A DNA stretch of 64,000 nucleotides, from NCBI GenBank assembly GCA_949825065.1, contig OX463856.1, positions 21,014,632 through 21,078,631 on the forward strand, read 5' to 3'. Under the pieces are notes generated by a model. That model saw only the letters and a list, made by a program, of their open reading frames with translations, made no database searches and was not told the origin of the DNA. This stretch comes from Odontocerum albicorne (Eukaryota > Arthropoda > Insecta > Trichoptera > Odontoceridae). The position numbers and the translations under genes were made by a program. Numbering within the stretch: the stretch's first letter is position 1; the number at the start of each line of letters is the position of its first letter. Shown piece by piece: positions 21,479-32,189 of this stretch.

Positions 21479-21724
21479 CTTGTATTTTCGATTTTATGAA
21501 TAAAGTCCTAAAACTTTTTGATCAAGGTAGTATATATCGAACATGAGATCATCGAGTTTGGATGGGGAATCAGTATGCACTCTTACTGGACCCATTTAAA
21601 CTCTCCGTAAACCCAGATATATTAGTTTTGAAGATTAATTCTTACAATTACGATCTCACACACGTGAGAGTTAATATAATGAAGTATATATAAACTTACA
21701 CATATACATGCCTACTATCGAGCA

Positions 21725-22065
21725 GTTTCTATGTTAGGGTAGGCAGAGACACAGTACTTTCTTTTTTTTTACTTCTTACATTTCGTTCTTTAAAAATATT
21801 TCCTTGATCTAACAATAACTTCTTTGGTCTACCTCTACCACGTCTTACACTCACAATTTGCACTGCATATTTGTTTATTTCTTCATTCATTCTCAAAGTA
21901 CTATTTTTCATCTTATTCAACACATCACCCTTAAGTTCACATTTATCAGTTATACTTCATTCTGTATTCTGTCATACATTGTCGCTCCATGTATTTTTTC
22001 AGGCACGCATTTCTACAGCATTTATTCGGCTCTTTTCAATATTTTTTTCCGCGTTCAAGTTTGTG
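21725..22065 (-). pseudogene. RTE-like LINE reverse transcriptase C-terminal relic
   Basis: The minus frame begins with degenerate RINAVEMRA and, after stops, gives a 64-codon run VLNKMKNSTLRMNEEINKY, then VSVRRGRGRPKKLLLDQ. This matches the 'RVEKG.LRWFGHVERM...GRGRPRK..ID' tail of RTE-like LINEs, with the GHVERM box deleted. The next element begins at 22066, directly at its edge. Confidence 0.65.
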
Positions 22066-23020
22066 AGGACTATATTTGATAAATTGCATATGTGCGTCCT
22101 CGTTGCTGTAAATTCTCGATATGTCATGTTTTATAAGTCGCGTATCCAGATCGATGAATCACTTTGTTGTTGTTTTAGAGTGTTGAAATGAAATATTATA
22201 ATGCAAAGCAATAAAGGATGGAATAATAGTGCCGTCCCGACTTCGATCCTTCCGCGAAGTACTAAAAAACACCGCTGTTGTTTTTTTTTTGAAATAAAAA
22301 AATAGAATGTTATAATGCAAAGCAATAAAAGATAGAGTAATAATACCGTCTAGACTCCAAACCCTGTCTCGAATTCCTAAAAACACCGATGTCGTTGTTT
22401 TTAAATAAAGCGATGGAATATTTTAAAAATACAAAAAAGGTAAAAGGGTAGGGTAATAAAATCTCCTTGTGCCATTGTCTCAAAACACCGCTTGTTATCT
22501 GGGACACCCAGGTATAATTCCTAGAAACTTCTTTCGATGACGTTATGCTAAAGTACATTTTATCTCCACGTTCTGTACATATTTGTCGCCACGTGTGTTA
22601 CTAAGGGAGATGGAAATAGTTCTCCCCTCTCTCGCGATTGTCTTTAAAAGGGGAGCTGTACGGTCCCCAGCTTTTTTTTTTAGATTCTGACCGCTGAGCT
22701 GGACGGACCTCTCTACGCGCTGACTACGACCTGCGCTCTTCTTCAGGCTGATAGTTACCAGAATTATTCGCTGCGTTTTCCCTGCCGCATATATAGACGC
22801 TTCAGGACTCCATCTTGCAATTTTGGGTGAATATATCGTTTATTTGTGTTTAATGCTGATTTCGTGGACGGGACCTTCTGCCCTGACCTTGCTTAGGAAA
22901 TTGCTATTCTATACCCCTTTGTTTAAATTCTCACAACACAACCTTCGAGCCACTGATTCGGGAACCGAACTATTGAATTAATCACTTTTTTTTTCCTTGA
23001 GCTACGCTCAAGGTTTTTTT
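22066..23020. mobile_element. Second member of the foldback-type family (right end not found)
   Basis: The left end AGGACTATATTTGATAAATT and the next ~100 bases resemble the left end of the element at 19743. 22790-22870 (GACTCCATCTTGCAATTTT, GGGTGAATATA, GATTTCGTGGACG) resembles 20110-20185. Between them lie tandem repeats and a GC-richer, LTR-like stretch (22577-22780). A hairpin between T runs at 22984-23022 corresponds to the one at 20273-20300. I cannot tell whether this is a foldback transposon or LTR-derived. Confidence 0.5.
22186..22510. repeat. ~117-bp diverged tandem repeat, 3 copies
   Basis: Units share TATAATGCAAAGCAATAAA, 'aataataccgtc..actc', and 'ctaaaaacaccg.tgttgttttt'. The third copy is the most diverged. 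The overlapping minus frames at 22131-22558 merely read the repeat. Confidence 0.85.
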
Positions 23021-23937
23021 TAATTAAACCATTTATATTATAATAAACTTCTTTGTTTCTAAACTTATATCTCTTTTTAATTGCCCCCCTTGTCCTGGTA
23101 AAAGATTTGAGAGAGAGTTACTCAGAATTTAAGGAATCCAACGAACCCTGAGATCAAAGAGGACTTGTTCCTTTTTCGACCGCTGAGCCGAGCAGGCGTC
23201 ACACATGGTAAGATTGGAATTTGGTAAAATTGATTTACGTAATTAAATGTGTAAATTAAATTATTCTAAAAAATAGGAAAAGGTGTGACAAGTTTTACTC
23301 TCATACATCAAATTTAGTACGTCAATACTCTTGTGAACCTTCATCTAAAGAAGTTTTAATGCTGTCAGGTTCGATAATAAGTTTTAGAGCCCAATTACCT
23401 TTGTTTTCTATTGCTACCCGCCTTTCGAAATGACTCGTAATTCTTCTATCATTTGATAGAATATAATTCTATCTACGAGTAGATAGCAAAAATATTCTTA
23501 AGCAATTTTTCATTACTCCCCTTTAAACATCGGAGAAAGCAAATATGTACGAGTACATAATAAACTTATTAATTTATAGTTAAGAACAAATATTACACCT
23601 TAAATTGATTGCACTGGAAGGTGATTAAGTATTTAATGTTTTATCCCTGCGGTTATCTCTTTTTGATCTTTAACAAATTACACATTAAATTCAAGGGACT
23701 AGATTTTCAATTCTATTTTGTACCAAAAAAGTGTAAATTTATAAAATATTAGAGTTCAATTATTTTTATTGATTCAAAAGACCTTCGTTCTTGATTTGCC
23801 CTTGGCATACCTGGAGAAAACCTAGGCTAGGTCTACAATGAAACATAATGATAGAGTTGATGCAGTACTGAGCCAGATAGCTGAGCCTTGTTTTGTATTG
23901 TATTACAAAATCATAATACATCATCATCAAACCAGTA
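23021..23937. other. No gene recognised
   Basis: AT-rich, with TACGAGTA octamers at 23474 and 23548. Confidence 0.4.
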
Positions 23938-24010
23938 ACCCCCCCCCCCCCCCCCCGACTTAGAAAACAGGCGTCTTACTAACTATGTAATGGAGATCAC
24001 TTTTTGGCAG
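23938..24010 (-). mobile_element. SINE head fragment next to an 18-C tract
   Basis: On the minus strand GTGATCTCCATTACATAGTT, then AGTAAGACGCCTG is a diverged SINE head. It runs into 18 G (C on the plus strand, 23939-23956). The homopolymer length may be unreliable. Confidence 0.5.
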
Positions 24011-24804
24011 AGAATAGAATTCCAACAATTCAAGATTAAGAAATGATACGGTTAAGCTAAAGAATAAATTGATCACACCATTCCCAGAATGAAAACCCAT
24101 TTTATTTGGTTCCGAAAATGTGTAATTTTTTTTATTTGGAGATGGATAAAATATTGGAAAAATAATAATGTAGGTATAAACGTGTATTTACCTATACACT
24201 CGTATATTTCAATAAACATTCAGAATGGATGTATGAAATCGTTGAGGATTATTATACAACTTTGGTCATTTTACCATACTGGTGCGTTTGTATGCATCAT
24301 ATTATGTATGTATGGATATTATGCATACTATGTGTGTATGTAGCCGACATATTCGTAAATACTTTAAATCTTTGTGTTATTTTATCTAGAACAGAGGTTT
24401 TTATTTATTTATAGTTTCAACTACTGAGACAGTTCTCATAAGTAATAATATTTTTTTATTTTCAGCCTTTTTAACACTACATCTAATGTACCCATAAGGT
24501 AAAAATAGAAACACCCTATGCTGAGAAAAAATAAAAGATATCCTCCAAAGCTCTATGGCACAGTGAAAATTGGGGTAGCCAATACACTTATATTACAAAA
24601 CTAACCTTTACTAATACACCAGGTGTACAAGTGTGAGAATCGCAGTCAAAGAGTGGTTAAAAAAAGTGCAGATTAAAATTAAGAAGAATATATGCATAGG
24701 TATGCACATTTATGTAAAAAGTTATAAATGATTTTCAATTAATTATGTTTTTTTTTACTTCATTGCTAAAACATTTATTTGAATCAATATTATTAAAAAG
24801 AAGC
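24011..24804. other. No gene recognised
   Basis: AT-rich. Overlapping frames at 24089-24414 have no recognisable motif. Confidence 0.4.
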
Positions 24805-25225
24805 CACTCACAGACGTGCCAACTTTTGTTCTGCAGTCAAAAGACGTGGAACCCATCGAGCACACACTTTACGGAATCGTAAGTCCTCTGATTATGGATT
24901 GCGTGCCCCCATAACTTATTCCTATCTCAGAACAAATTTCTGAAACCATCAAACGTCGGTCACCTTCTAGAAGATCACGAATGACATTAATTTTCTATTC
25001 AGTAATGCTCGTCCGTGGGTGACGATCATGGCTCTCGTTTTCGACCCCTTCACGGCCTTTCATGAACTTCTTATGCCAGGCAAATACACGGGGCTTTGAC
25101 AGTGTTTGATCTCCAAACTGTGCCACCAGTCTCCGCAGAATTTAGACCGGTTTTACGTCCTCACGAGTGAGAAACTTGATACTAATGCGTTGCGCAATAG
25201 ACGGGTGCACCTCTTTCTCAGACAT
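24805..25225 (-). pseudogene. mariner transposase N-terminal half (different subfamily)
   Basis: From the start at 25225 the minus strand reads MSEKEVHPSIAQRISIKFL then TREDVKPV, LRRLVAQFGDQTLS, VFAWHKKFMKGREGVENESH, RHPRTSIT, a stop, INVIRDLLEGDRRLMVSEI and FRKVCARWVPRLLTAEQ. These are the paired helix-turn-helix DNA-binding domains and linker of a mariner transposase. All catalytic aspartates are missing. It has at least two frameshifts or stops. The start-codon region is tandemly duplicated (25195-25298). It is unlike the mariners at 3.3 and 19 kb. Confidence 0.85.
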
Positions 25226-25298
25226 CGTGTGACGGAATCAACCGAGACAATAGACGGATGCACCTCTTTCTCAGACTAATGACGGAATCTGCCGAGAC
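25195..25298. repeat. 53-bp tandem duplication over the mariner start codon
   Basis: CAATAGACGGGTGCACCTCT begins at 25195 and again, with one change, at 25248. The second copy has lost the initiator ATG. Confidence 0.9.
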
Positions 25299-25735
25299 CG
25301 GCCGACCGCTATTTCCACTCCTGATATCTTAACCCAACGCTCTTCGAGGCGGCCGCGTGCTCCGTTTAAAATAACGCGCTTTAAAACCAAAGTCTCTTTT
25401 ATATTTGATCTCCCCTCGGATATAACAATCTCTCATGAAGAGATCAAATAAACAAAGTAAGCCAAAGGATCTTCTTTAGCCTCCATTCCCATGAAGTGTT
25501 AAAAAGATTCCTGCTACTGAAATTAAATTTATGATTATGCAATATCTGCTCTTTCCGATTTTGAGCTATGTGGACGTCTGTCATTTGGATATTTATTATG
25601 GAGGAACAGCTGGACAAATTAGTGTAGTGTCTTGTTTGTCAGAGATTTATTTTTAATCCAAGAAAGTATAATCTCATCACTTCTTACCAGAAGAAGCTGA
25701 ACTAGTTGAACTTGAGAAATATACGTAATATTCAT
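25299..25735. other. Flank of the mariner relic, partly GC-rich
   Basis: Contains GGCGGCCGC near 25350 and an 11-bp inverted repeat (TATTTGATCTC ... GAGATCAAATA, about 25403-25448). The mariner's terminal repeat is not obvious. Confidence 0.4.
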
Positions 25736-25739
25736 ATGT

Positions 25740-26070
25740 TATGACTATTGTATAAAACCCTTAACTGTCCCGCCACCCCCTCTTATCTTGCCGAGAATAT
25801 TTAGCGCCTTTCCGACCATTGACTTGTGTTACCCTCAAACATAAATAGTTTATCGGCTTTCCCAAATTCTCGGCTCTTTTTTTTATATCGTCCTTTACTG
25901 CCCGTGCTATGAAACTCTGGAACCAGTTTCAGGGTTATAGTAGACCAGCTCTGTCATTTTACATATTTTAAAAACTCTTAATTTCAAGTTAAAAATTACA
26001 TATTTTTCATTCCTGATTTTTCCTACTTCACAACTCTTCCTTTGATTGATGATATCTCACTTTTATTTTT
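25740..26070 (+). pseudogene. LINE ORF2 C-terminus and 3' UTR
   Basis: A short frame reads FISSFTARAMKLWNQFQGY then SRPALSFYIF and stop at about 25970. The 'S...ARA.KLWNQ/NLP' signature marks the extreme C-terminus of Jockey/CR1-like LINE polyproteins. The 3' UTR (CATTCCTGATTTTTCC, TTGATTGATGATATCTC) recurs near 13.7 kb. Confidence 0.6.
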
Positions 26071-26084
26071 ACTTTTGTTTATTT

Positions 26085-26200
26085 TGGTGAACAAATATTT
26101 GACGTTTTTTGAGACCTTCTTTTATTTACTTTTATCCAGCTGGCTGGAAGATATTGCCATATGCCATATGAATAAGCACACCAGATTGTTTGACATAAGT
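26085..26200 (+). mobile_element. SINE tail fragment
   Basis: GGCTGGAAGATATTGCCATA, then TAAGCACACCAGATTGT, matches the 3' half of the SINE at 4118/13036. The head is missing. Confidence 0.55.
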
Positions 26201-26886
26201 TTCGTTGTTATTTTTTCTAATTGCACTACTCGTTTTATTTGACTTAATTGGATAAAACTTGTATCGAATACAGAAAGAAAAAAATATAAGATATCTGAAA
26301 TTCGATTTGAAATCAAAAATCTACTCTTGTAGTATATTTAAATATAAAAAATACGGAAAGACAAATGCCATTTAAATTTCATGACCACATCAAACGCGAT
26401 ATACTCGTAAGCCCAATTATATCTACAGATGATATTTTGAATCGAATGGCTAACATGACTAAAGCGAAAAAAAATTCAGATGAAATTCGTGAAATCAAAT
26501 TTATCTTATTATTTTCAATCTTCCTATAGTGAGCGATCATGTAAAAAAGAGTTATAGGCAGAGGTCAACGCACCCTTGTCTAGTTTTATGCCTCCTTTGT
26601 TTTTAAACTGATTTTTTTTCTCTGAAATCACGCATAAAATGGTGTGTTTGAACTCTGAATTCGAATAAAGCGTAATAAAACCATTCAAGATATCACGGAA
26701 ATTTAAAGAGAATTGTGACAATATCCCATAAATAGTTAATGTTCGTCCCATACTATCCTGGCAACAGTTCAACTTGTAATAGAAAAAAAAAACTATCACT
26801 GAATAAGAAACGAGAGAAAAAAACCTTCATATAACATAAAAAAGAATGTTTCAGCTTTAAAATTGTAAAACTCTATGTGACAATAA
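26201..26886. other. No gene recognised
   Basis: AT-rich; TACTCGTA at 26402-26409. The minus frame at 26524-26799 lacks recognisable motifs. Confidence 0.4.
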
Positions 26887-27220
26887 ATGGGGGGAAAAAT
26901 ACATGTAATTACAATGTGTAACAGAATACGCAACCAAGTGATTACGGGTGCTTGTGAACTTAAAACTGATGTGTCAAGGATTATGGAAGTTAGCACTTTG
27001 AGATCGTTTGGGTACGTAGAATTAATTAATGAAACAAGACTAAGAAAACAAATATACAGTGTGTATATGAGTGCAAGACGTGGTAGAAGAAGACAACTAA
27101 AAGTATATTTTGAAAGAATAAAGTGCAAAAAGTTAGAAAAATCGTATAAGTTGTACGAGAAAGTGTATGGATGTGGAAGAAGCTAAATAAATGCGCCGAA
27201 AAAATAAAGTCTGGTCCACT
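26887..27220 (+). pseudogene. RTE-like LINE reverse transcriptase C-terminal relic
   Basis: The frame from 26914 reads NRIRNQVITGACELKTDVS, VSTLRSFGYVELINETRLRK, IYSVYMSARRGRRRQLKVYF and KSYKLYEKVYGCGRS. It corresponds to 'RVRNEVIR..CGLK.DV..R.EK..LRWFGHVERMNE.RL.KQIY.A.V.G.RGRGRP', the diagnostic C-terminal tail of these LINEs. The polymerase core is absent. The LINE 3' end (CTTTTTTATGCCTACTCCAA) then runs into a tandem array. Confidence 0.72.
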
Positions 27221-27224
27221 TTTT

Positions 27225-27510
27225 TATGCCTACTCCAACAAGAAATGGTTTAATACTATGTATGTCTACTTCAACAAGGAAATGGTTTGATGGTATGTAC
27301 TCGTATGTCAACCTCAACCAGGAAACGGTTTGATAGTATGTATGTTTATCCCAACAAGGGAACGATTTGATAGTATGTATGTTTACCCCAAAAAGGGAAT
27401 GGTTTGATAGTATGTATGTCTATCCCAACAAGGGAACGGTTTGATAGTATGTTATGTATGTCTACCCTAACAAGGAAACGGTTTGGTGAATGGTATGTAG
27501 GTATATGGCA
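27225..27510. repeat. 37-bp tandem array grown from a LINE 3' end, 7 copies
   Basis: GGTTTGATAGTATGTATGT occurs at 27247, 27284, 27327, 27364, 27401, 27439 and 27480. Spacings are 37, 43, 37, 37, 38 and 41. The 43-bp unit is longer by exactly the 6 bp that create TACTCGTA at 27298-27305. The unit matches the LINE 3' terminus 'ctaccccaac..ggtatgtatg'. Confidence 0.92.
27298..27305 (+). repeat. TACTCGTA insertion in one array unit
   Basis: GTATGTA-CTCGTA-TGTCAACC here versus GTATGTATGTCTACC in sister units: a clean 6-bp insertion equal to CTCG plus one TA. Confidence 0.9.
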
Positions 27511-27823
27511 ATTCAAAATTAAATATTGAATAATCATGTTATTAAACAATTACACTTAATATACTCGTATATACCGTCTCTTTAACTTTTTATTGAATTG
27601 AACCAATTAATGTGATTTACATATTTATTTTAAGACTTTTGTCTACAAAATGCAATGTAAAAGGCACCCAGACCATAAAACCACCAACCATACAATAAAA
27701 ATCCTTTTGGTACGTTTGCCAATTAAATAAGTTACTCTTTTTTTCAAAGAACCATAAATAGCAGAACATTGAAGTATAGAGAAAAATGTGTTATTTCATA
27801 CAATGAAGGTCCTTTTTTCATGG
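27511..27823. other. No gene recognised
   Basis: AT-rich; TACTCGTA at 27562-27569. Confidence 0.4.
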
Positions 27824-28023
27824 NNNNNNNNNNNNNNNNNNNNNNNNNNNNNNNNNNNNNNNNNNNNNNNNNNNNNNNNNNNNNNNNNNNNNNNNNNNNN
27901 NNNNNNNNNNNNNNNNNNNNNNNNNNNNNNNNNNNNNNNNNNNNNNNNNNNNNNNNNNNNNNNNNNNNNNNNNNNNNNNNNNNNNNNNNNNNNNNNNNNN
28001 NNNNNNNNNNNNNNNNNNNNNNN
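27824..28023. other. Assembly gap, 200 N
   Basis: Exactly 200 undetermined bases, probably a fixed-size scaffold gap whose real length is unknown. Frames drawn across it are meaningless. Confidence 0.99.
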
Positions 28024-28272
28024 CATCACTCTTTAGCTGATGTAGTAACTGTCTCGGTTGGATCGAGGCTGAATAATTTTGAGGAATTATTGATTTTTTT
28101 TTTCATATAAATAATTTGTAATTTTTGTTGGCTCGCTAACGGTTAGTATTATTTACATTCGTAAATTGTATGTTTTGTGTGAATGTGTTAAACAATATCC
28201 TGTGTTATTTTTAATTCTAAAACCAAAACGAAATAACAGTTTGCTTTTCAGCCAACATTCAATCCTTATTCA
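28024..28272. other. No gene recognised
   Basis: Short AT-rich stretch after the gap. Confidence 0.4.
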
Positions 28273-28400
28273 TAACCTCCATGGTCACGTTGGTAAGACA
28301 TTTGGCTTCCACCTGAAAAAATTATATTCGATTCCCAATGGCACCCAAAAAATAAAAGACCAAAAGTTAAAGCCTGGTTGAAAATTTGCTAACAAAACTA
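28273..28400 (+). mobile_element. tRNA-derived SINE copy, diverged
   Basis: AACCTCCATGGTCACGTTGG head, TATTCGATTCCCAATGGCAC (B-box-like), and AAAGCCTGGTTGAAAATTTG. Same family as 4118-4308. Confidence 0.65.
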
Positions 28401-28429
28401 CTTGTTCATTTCTACACTGTTCATTTCAC

Positions 28430-28940
28430 TCTATGTAACGGTATCAACCCTACCGGTTTCAAGGTTTTCATCTCATTGTCAGGGGAGCACAAACAATGCT
28501 GAATTATGTTCGAACTGGTACCGATATGCACGCTTCTAAAGGTAAACATTCGAGTTGGGGATTGTGGGAGGAGGGAGACAGGAGACAACTTCAGTGAGCA
28601 GCGGCGAGATCTTGCGTTTACTACATTTTCATCTCGATGCATTGACTTGGATATGTCTAGGGCCTCTAATCTGTCCAATTTATTTTCGTTACTACTGATA
28701 TGTAAGAATTTGGCATCATCGATGAAAAATGTATGATTTTAACGGTGACAATGATTAGCCATTTCAAAATAAATTAAAGGATTTGATAAGGCGGATTTGT
28801 GTTCACGAAATCTCTTTTCAAATAATCTTCCTGTCTTTCCTTCATAGAAATTATCATAGTCAGCACATAAAACGTTATACACACCACTGTGGCTAAGTAT
28901 TCCTTTTTTCCATTCCCGTTAAGTAAGAGTTTCTGAAAAG
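28430..28940 (-). pseudogene. Penelope-like element relic with GIY-YIG remnant
   Basis: Minus-strand copy of the family at 7000-7897. It keeps GVYNVLCADYDNFYEGKTGR, KRFREHKSALSNPLIYFEMA and, after a frameshift, a tail with MDRLEALDISKS. The YIG motif has become YEG and the first C-x2-C pair is broken, so the domain is dead. The 3' region (AAACCGGTAGGGTTGATACC) is recognisable at 28436-28475. No inverted arm is seen. Confidence 0.8.
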
Positions 28941-29600
28941 GTTACATACAAATTAATTAATGTTTTTTTTATAATCAATGTTGAGATGGTCTTGAGGTCC
29001 CTTAAAATATCCAACCAAATCTGAAAAATATATTATCAGCATCATACCAACAAAGCGTTTTAGTTTTACAATTTATTTTACAAAATATAGAGATAAGAAA
29101 CAAAATAATTTGATACGAAAACATTCAAAGAACAACGTATCAACACACCATTTTTTTGCTTAAACGTGAAAGTCATTGTTAGTTTTACGTAGGCTTGTGT
29201 ATTCAAGCGGTTGCTTCGTTTTTTTTTTCGAAAACAATGCCTTCATAAAATAACGCCTTCAATTCATTCACAAAGATGAAACAAAAAGATCGGACTCTTT
29301 GATTATAGTAAAACATTAACCACGATTCTAAAGATAGAGAATTTCGAAAAAGTATTGTTGTTTTGGATGTATCAAAATTTTTTTTTTTTTTTTCGTTTTT
29401 AAACACTCCCTTTAATTTATAAATAAAATCATAATGCAGTGAACGAAAAAAATATACTCTCAATCATAATTTAACTCTTACACATATTTTTTATAAACTC
29501 AAATAGTTTCCTGTTTTATTAATTTCCAACTATTTAATAATCATAATATAACCAAAAAAAAATATTCTATCACACAGATGTCGATTGCAGTTATAAAGCA
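28941..29600. other. AT-rich stretch, nothing recognised
   Basis: The frame at 29203-29463 is Lys/Phe-rich with no motif. Confidence 0.4.
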
Positions 29601-29710
29601 ATAAGAAATGTGTTTTGTAGTTTTTGGTGTATTGAGTTGATTTTAATTACGTTCGACGTTTCTAAGGCGTTGTTGCCTTCATCATCAAGACAATTTCAAG
29701 AAAATTTCGA
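29601..29710 (-). repeat. Penelope-like tail fragment
   Basis: On the minus strand GATGATGAAGGCAACAACGC, then CTTAGAAACGTCGAACG. It has the same form as the 'gatgaaaactgcaacgttttcgaaacgtcgg' word at 30030-30080, which I associate with Penelope-like 3' regions. Confidence 0.4.
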
Positions 29711-29902
29711 CTATCGTTTGAGCCATCTCACGAATATATATTGTATTTAGATAGTGAAAAACAGTCGTGAAAATCTTCTTATATACAGTTATAAAATTAC
29801 GATTTCATGAGATGATATTCGGTTGTAACAGGAGAAAAACTTCTGTCCAAATATATACATTAAAATTTATGGTCGTAAAACTATCCAAATTTCTTTAATA
29901 AA

Positions 29903-30250
29903 TTATAAATTAAGTACTTCTGTTTTGTTTAACACGTTGAATGCTAACAGATAGAATACTTTTGTTTTGAGGCTTTCGTCGTTCTTCGTATCAGTTGTAT
30001 GCAATCTTTCGGAGTGTTGTACCGTTGGGTTTGGCTGACAATGCCGACGTTTCGAAAACGTTGCAGTTTTCATCTTCAAGACTTGTTTGGAGACAACTTT
30101 GCTATAAGGGAATGCATATCTGATACCGTTTGGCCAACAGCGAATATTCAACCGTAACGTGACGCATGAGTCCATACCCGTTCATGATCGTCACGTTAGC
30201 TTATGGAACCGTCGCACCAGGGGATAAAGAGCGCAGCTTCTACAAAAAAT
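29903..30250 (-). repeat. Penelope-like 3' region (second family)
   Basis: A 90-codon minus frame reads SKQVLKMKTATFSKRRHCQP from the DNA GAAAACTGCAACGTTTTCG followed by AAACGTCGGCATTG. This DNA word recurs widely in insect genomes near Penelope-like tails (from memory). A related piece is at 60300-60375. I do not think the frame is a gene. Confidence 0.4.
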
Positions 30251-30560
30251 AAAATTATTGTCCTTTTATTTAGTTGTTGTTTTAATTTAATTATGGGGGA
30301 CCATGCTGATTTGAGGTGGTATCCGTCACTTGTTAATATTGTTTGGATATTTATAGATTTATATGAAATCTTTGATTAATCAAGCGTAATAACTCACACT
30401 CCGAAAGACCTTCTACAACAGGTAAAACACTTTTTCTCTACTTGAAACAAATCCCCAACCTCTGCGCAATGGTCTAAAGATCAACGTTCCCTTCCGACAT
30501 GCCAATTATCATAATTTGTATAGCTCTTCATCTTCTTATTCTTCTTCTTAAACTTTCTAT
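30251..30560. other. No gene recognised
   Basis: AT-rich spacer without visible features. Confidence 0.4.
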
Positions 30561-31150
30561 AGACTCAAGAGTCAGTTACTGCAGTATTGTCCTCCTATGA
30601 TGCTGAGCTCCAGCTATCTCTCCATCGTTTCGGGAGTCTTCCTGGGGGACGCCGTCTATCCGGCACCCCATGCATGCTATGTATGGAATTCTTGTGGAAT
30701 TCATTCTCTGTTCATCGTCGACGCTCTCGTCCCCATATGACCCCATCTTGGACCTCACAGACCTCTCGGATTGTGGTGTATTTTTACACGATCACGCAAA
30801 GTCTTCCCAGCAATATCACGCAGAGTTCTCATTTCCGTTGTCCTTAGCATACTTTTTGTCTTGACAGTGTCCGCCATCGCTTCGATGCCATATGTGAGGA
30901 TAGGTCGCACACAGGTCTTATAAATGCGTACCTTGCTATCCGTTATCATATCTTTATTTATCTTTATTCCTCCATATGACATATCTCAGGCAGCCCGCCA
31001 CAACTGCAGCTTTATCTACCTGAGGCCTTACTTCTCTGGGGAGGTCATGAGAGCTGAGCAGTTCACTGCCAAGATATCTGAACTGGGCTACTTGTTCAAT
31101 TGGCTCGTCACGTACTGAGATTCTGCACTCTAGTGGATCTTTGGAGAATG
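30561..31150 (-). pseudogene. LINE reverse transcriptase C-terminal relic (third lineage)
   Basis: Broken across frames on the minus strand are QFRYLGSELLSSHDL, REVRPQVDKAAVVAGCL, then VRIYKTCVRPILTYGIEAMA, MLRTTEMRTLRDIAGKTLRD and finally PPGRLPKRWRDSW. This is the order seen after the catalytic box in LINE polymerases: thumb, TYG.E, EM.TLR.IAGKTL.DR, and the GRP.KRW.DSW tail. At least four frameshifts or stops are present. The polymerase YADD box would lie right of 31150 and is absent. Confidence 0.75.
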
Positions 31151-31213
31151 TTCTGAAAGCTCTTTATAAGAACACAAAATAAGCGCTGTATAAAAAATGC
31201 CTTTTCTGGTGGA

Positions 31214-31285
31214 TTTTCTTATGTTTTCATTGCATGTTTCTTGTACAATACGATACAAGAAACATGCAATGAAAACATAAGAAAA
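31214..31285. repeat. Perfect 32-bp inverted repeat, 8-nt loop
   Basis: The left arm 31214-31245 and right arm 31254-31285 are exact reverse complements (arm begins TTTTCTTATGTTTTCATTGC); the loop is CAATACGA. Transcribed from either strand this would give a fully paired hairpin. Confidence 0.95.
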
Positions 31286-32189
31286 TACAGCAAAAAGCCT
31301 CAAATGTCAGAAATTTTGCAAATTTTAAGACCAAAATCGGTTAAGATGGGTATAGTGAAAGATTTTGGAGGAAGTTAAGATGAGAATTGAGTTTTATTGT
31401 CAAAGATAATGATAGGGGAAATATTTTAGTCGTTGACCAATTTATTTGCCTTTTGATATTGCTATTATGAGCCAAAGTATAATACATCTACAATCTTGGA
31501 TTGAACTCAATCGCTTATTTCATGGTTTTCGCTATGTTAGCGGTTTGAGTAAATTGTATACAAAATATTAAATTGCTACAATGTACGAGTCCCACTCAAC
31601 CTTAAACTAATGACGCGCAAAACCAATGTAAAGGTCACCTCCAAGAGCACTCAAGGCTCAATTTTGTTCTCTTTATCACATAAAGTAAGTTTTCACAACA
31701 ACCTCTCACAAACTTGACGCTCTTAAGGTATGCGGAAAATTGTGCGAAATTTGTTAAAGTTACTATTTCACTTACACAACATACGTATACTTGGAAATGT
31801 AGCAAAAACGATAATTTGGCATTTATCTTACTTGATATAGGTACTTATTAGGTTCTAAATTTCTCGGATTTTGAAACTTAATAATAACCTGCCTAGCTTA
31901 CTTGATAAAACTCTTAAATCCGACCGGGGTCTCCGTATTTGATTTCCAATGATACCCGAAAAAAAGTTATTGCCTGGTATAATAGGTTGTTTTGGTAACA
32001 TTATACATACTCCATAATATGTGTTAGTTTTGTTGTCTATTCACATACAGGATATTATTCCAAATACGCACGAGTTACGTGTCTATTACAATGGTTGTTA
32101 ATCAGAAGACTAAATCAATAAGGCTGAAGACAATTTAGACAATGCAGAAGAATATTAATTAAATTATAAAACCTAGTATTTTTGTATTT
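31286..32189. other. No gene; weak SINE fragment
   Basis: 31915-32000 (GTATTTGATTTCCAATGATA, then TTATTGCCTGGTATAATAGG) looks like the middle of a SINE. The rest is AT-rich and unrecognised. Confidence 0.4.

Larger units (their letters stand above)
18984..21530 (+). mobile_element. mariner-like element interrupted by a second element
   Basis: Both ends share the inverted repeat CTACCTTGATCAAAAAGTTT and continue TTAGGAC. TA flanks both sides (18982-18983, 21531-21532). The element is 2547 bp; removing the insertion at 19743-21359 leaves about 0.93 kb, so the mariner also lost part of its own middle. The transposase reads on the plus strand. Confidence 0.9.

Noticed and set aside
22984..23022. 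Bacterial-style rho-independent terminator
   Set aside because: Stem plus T run has the right form, but there is no bacterial gene context; it is kept only as a conserved structure of a repeat family.
27769..28110. Frames of 77-113 codons around 28 kb
   Set aside because: They cross the 200-N gap; the residues are undefined.
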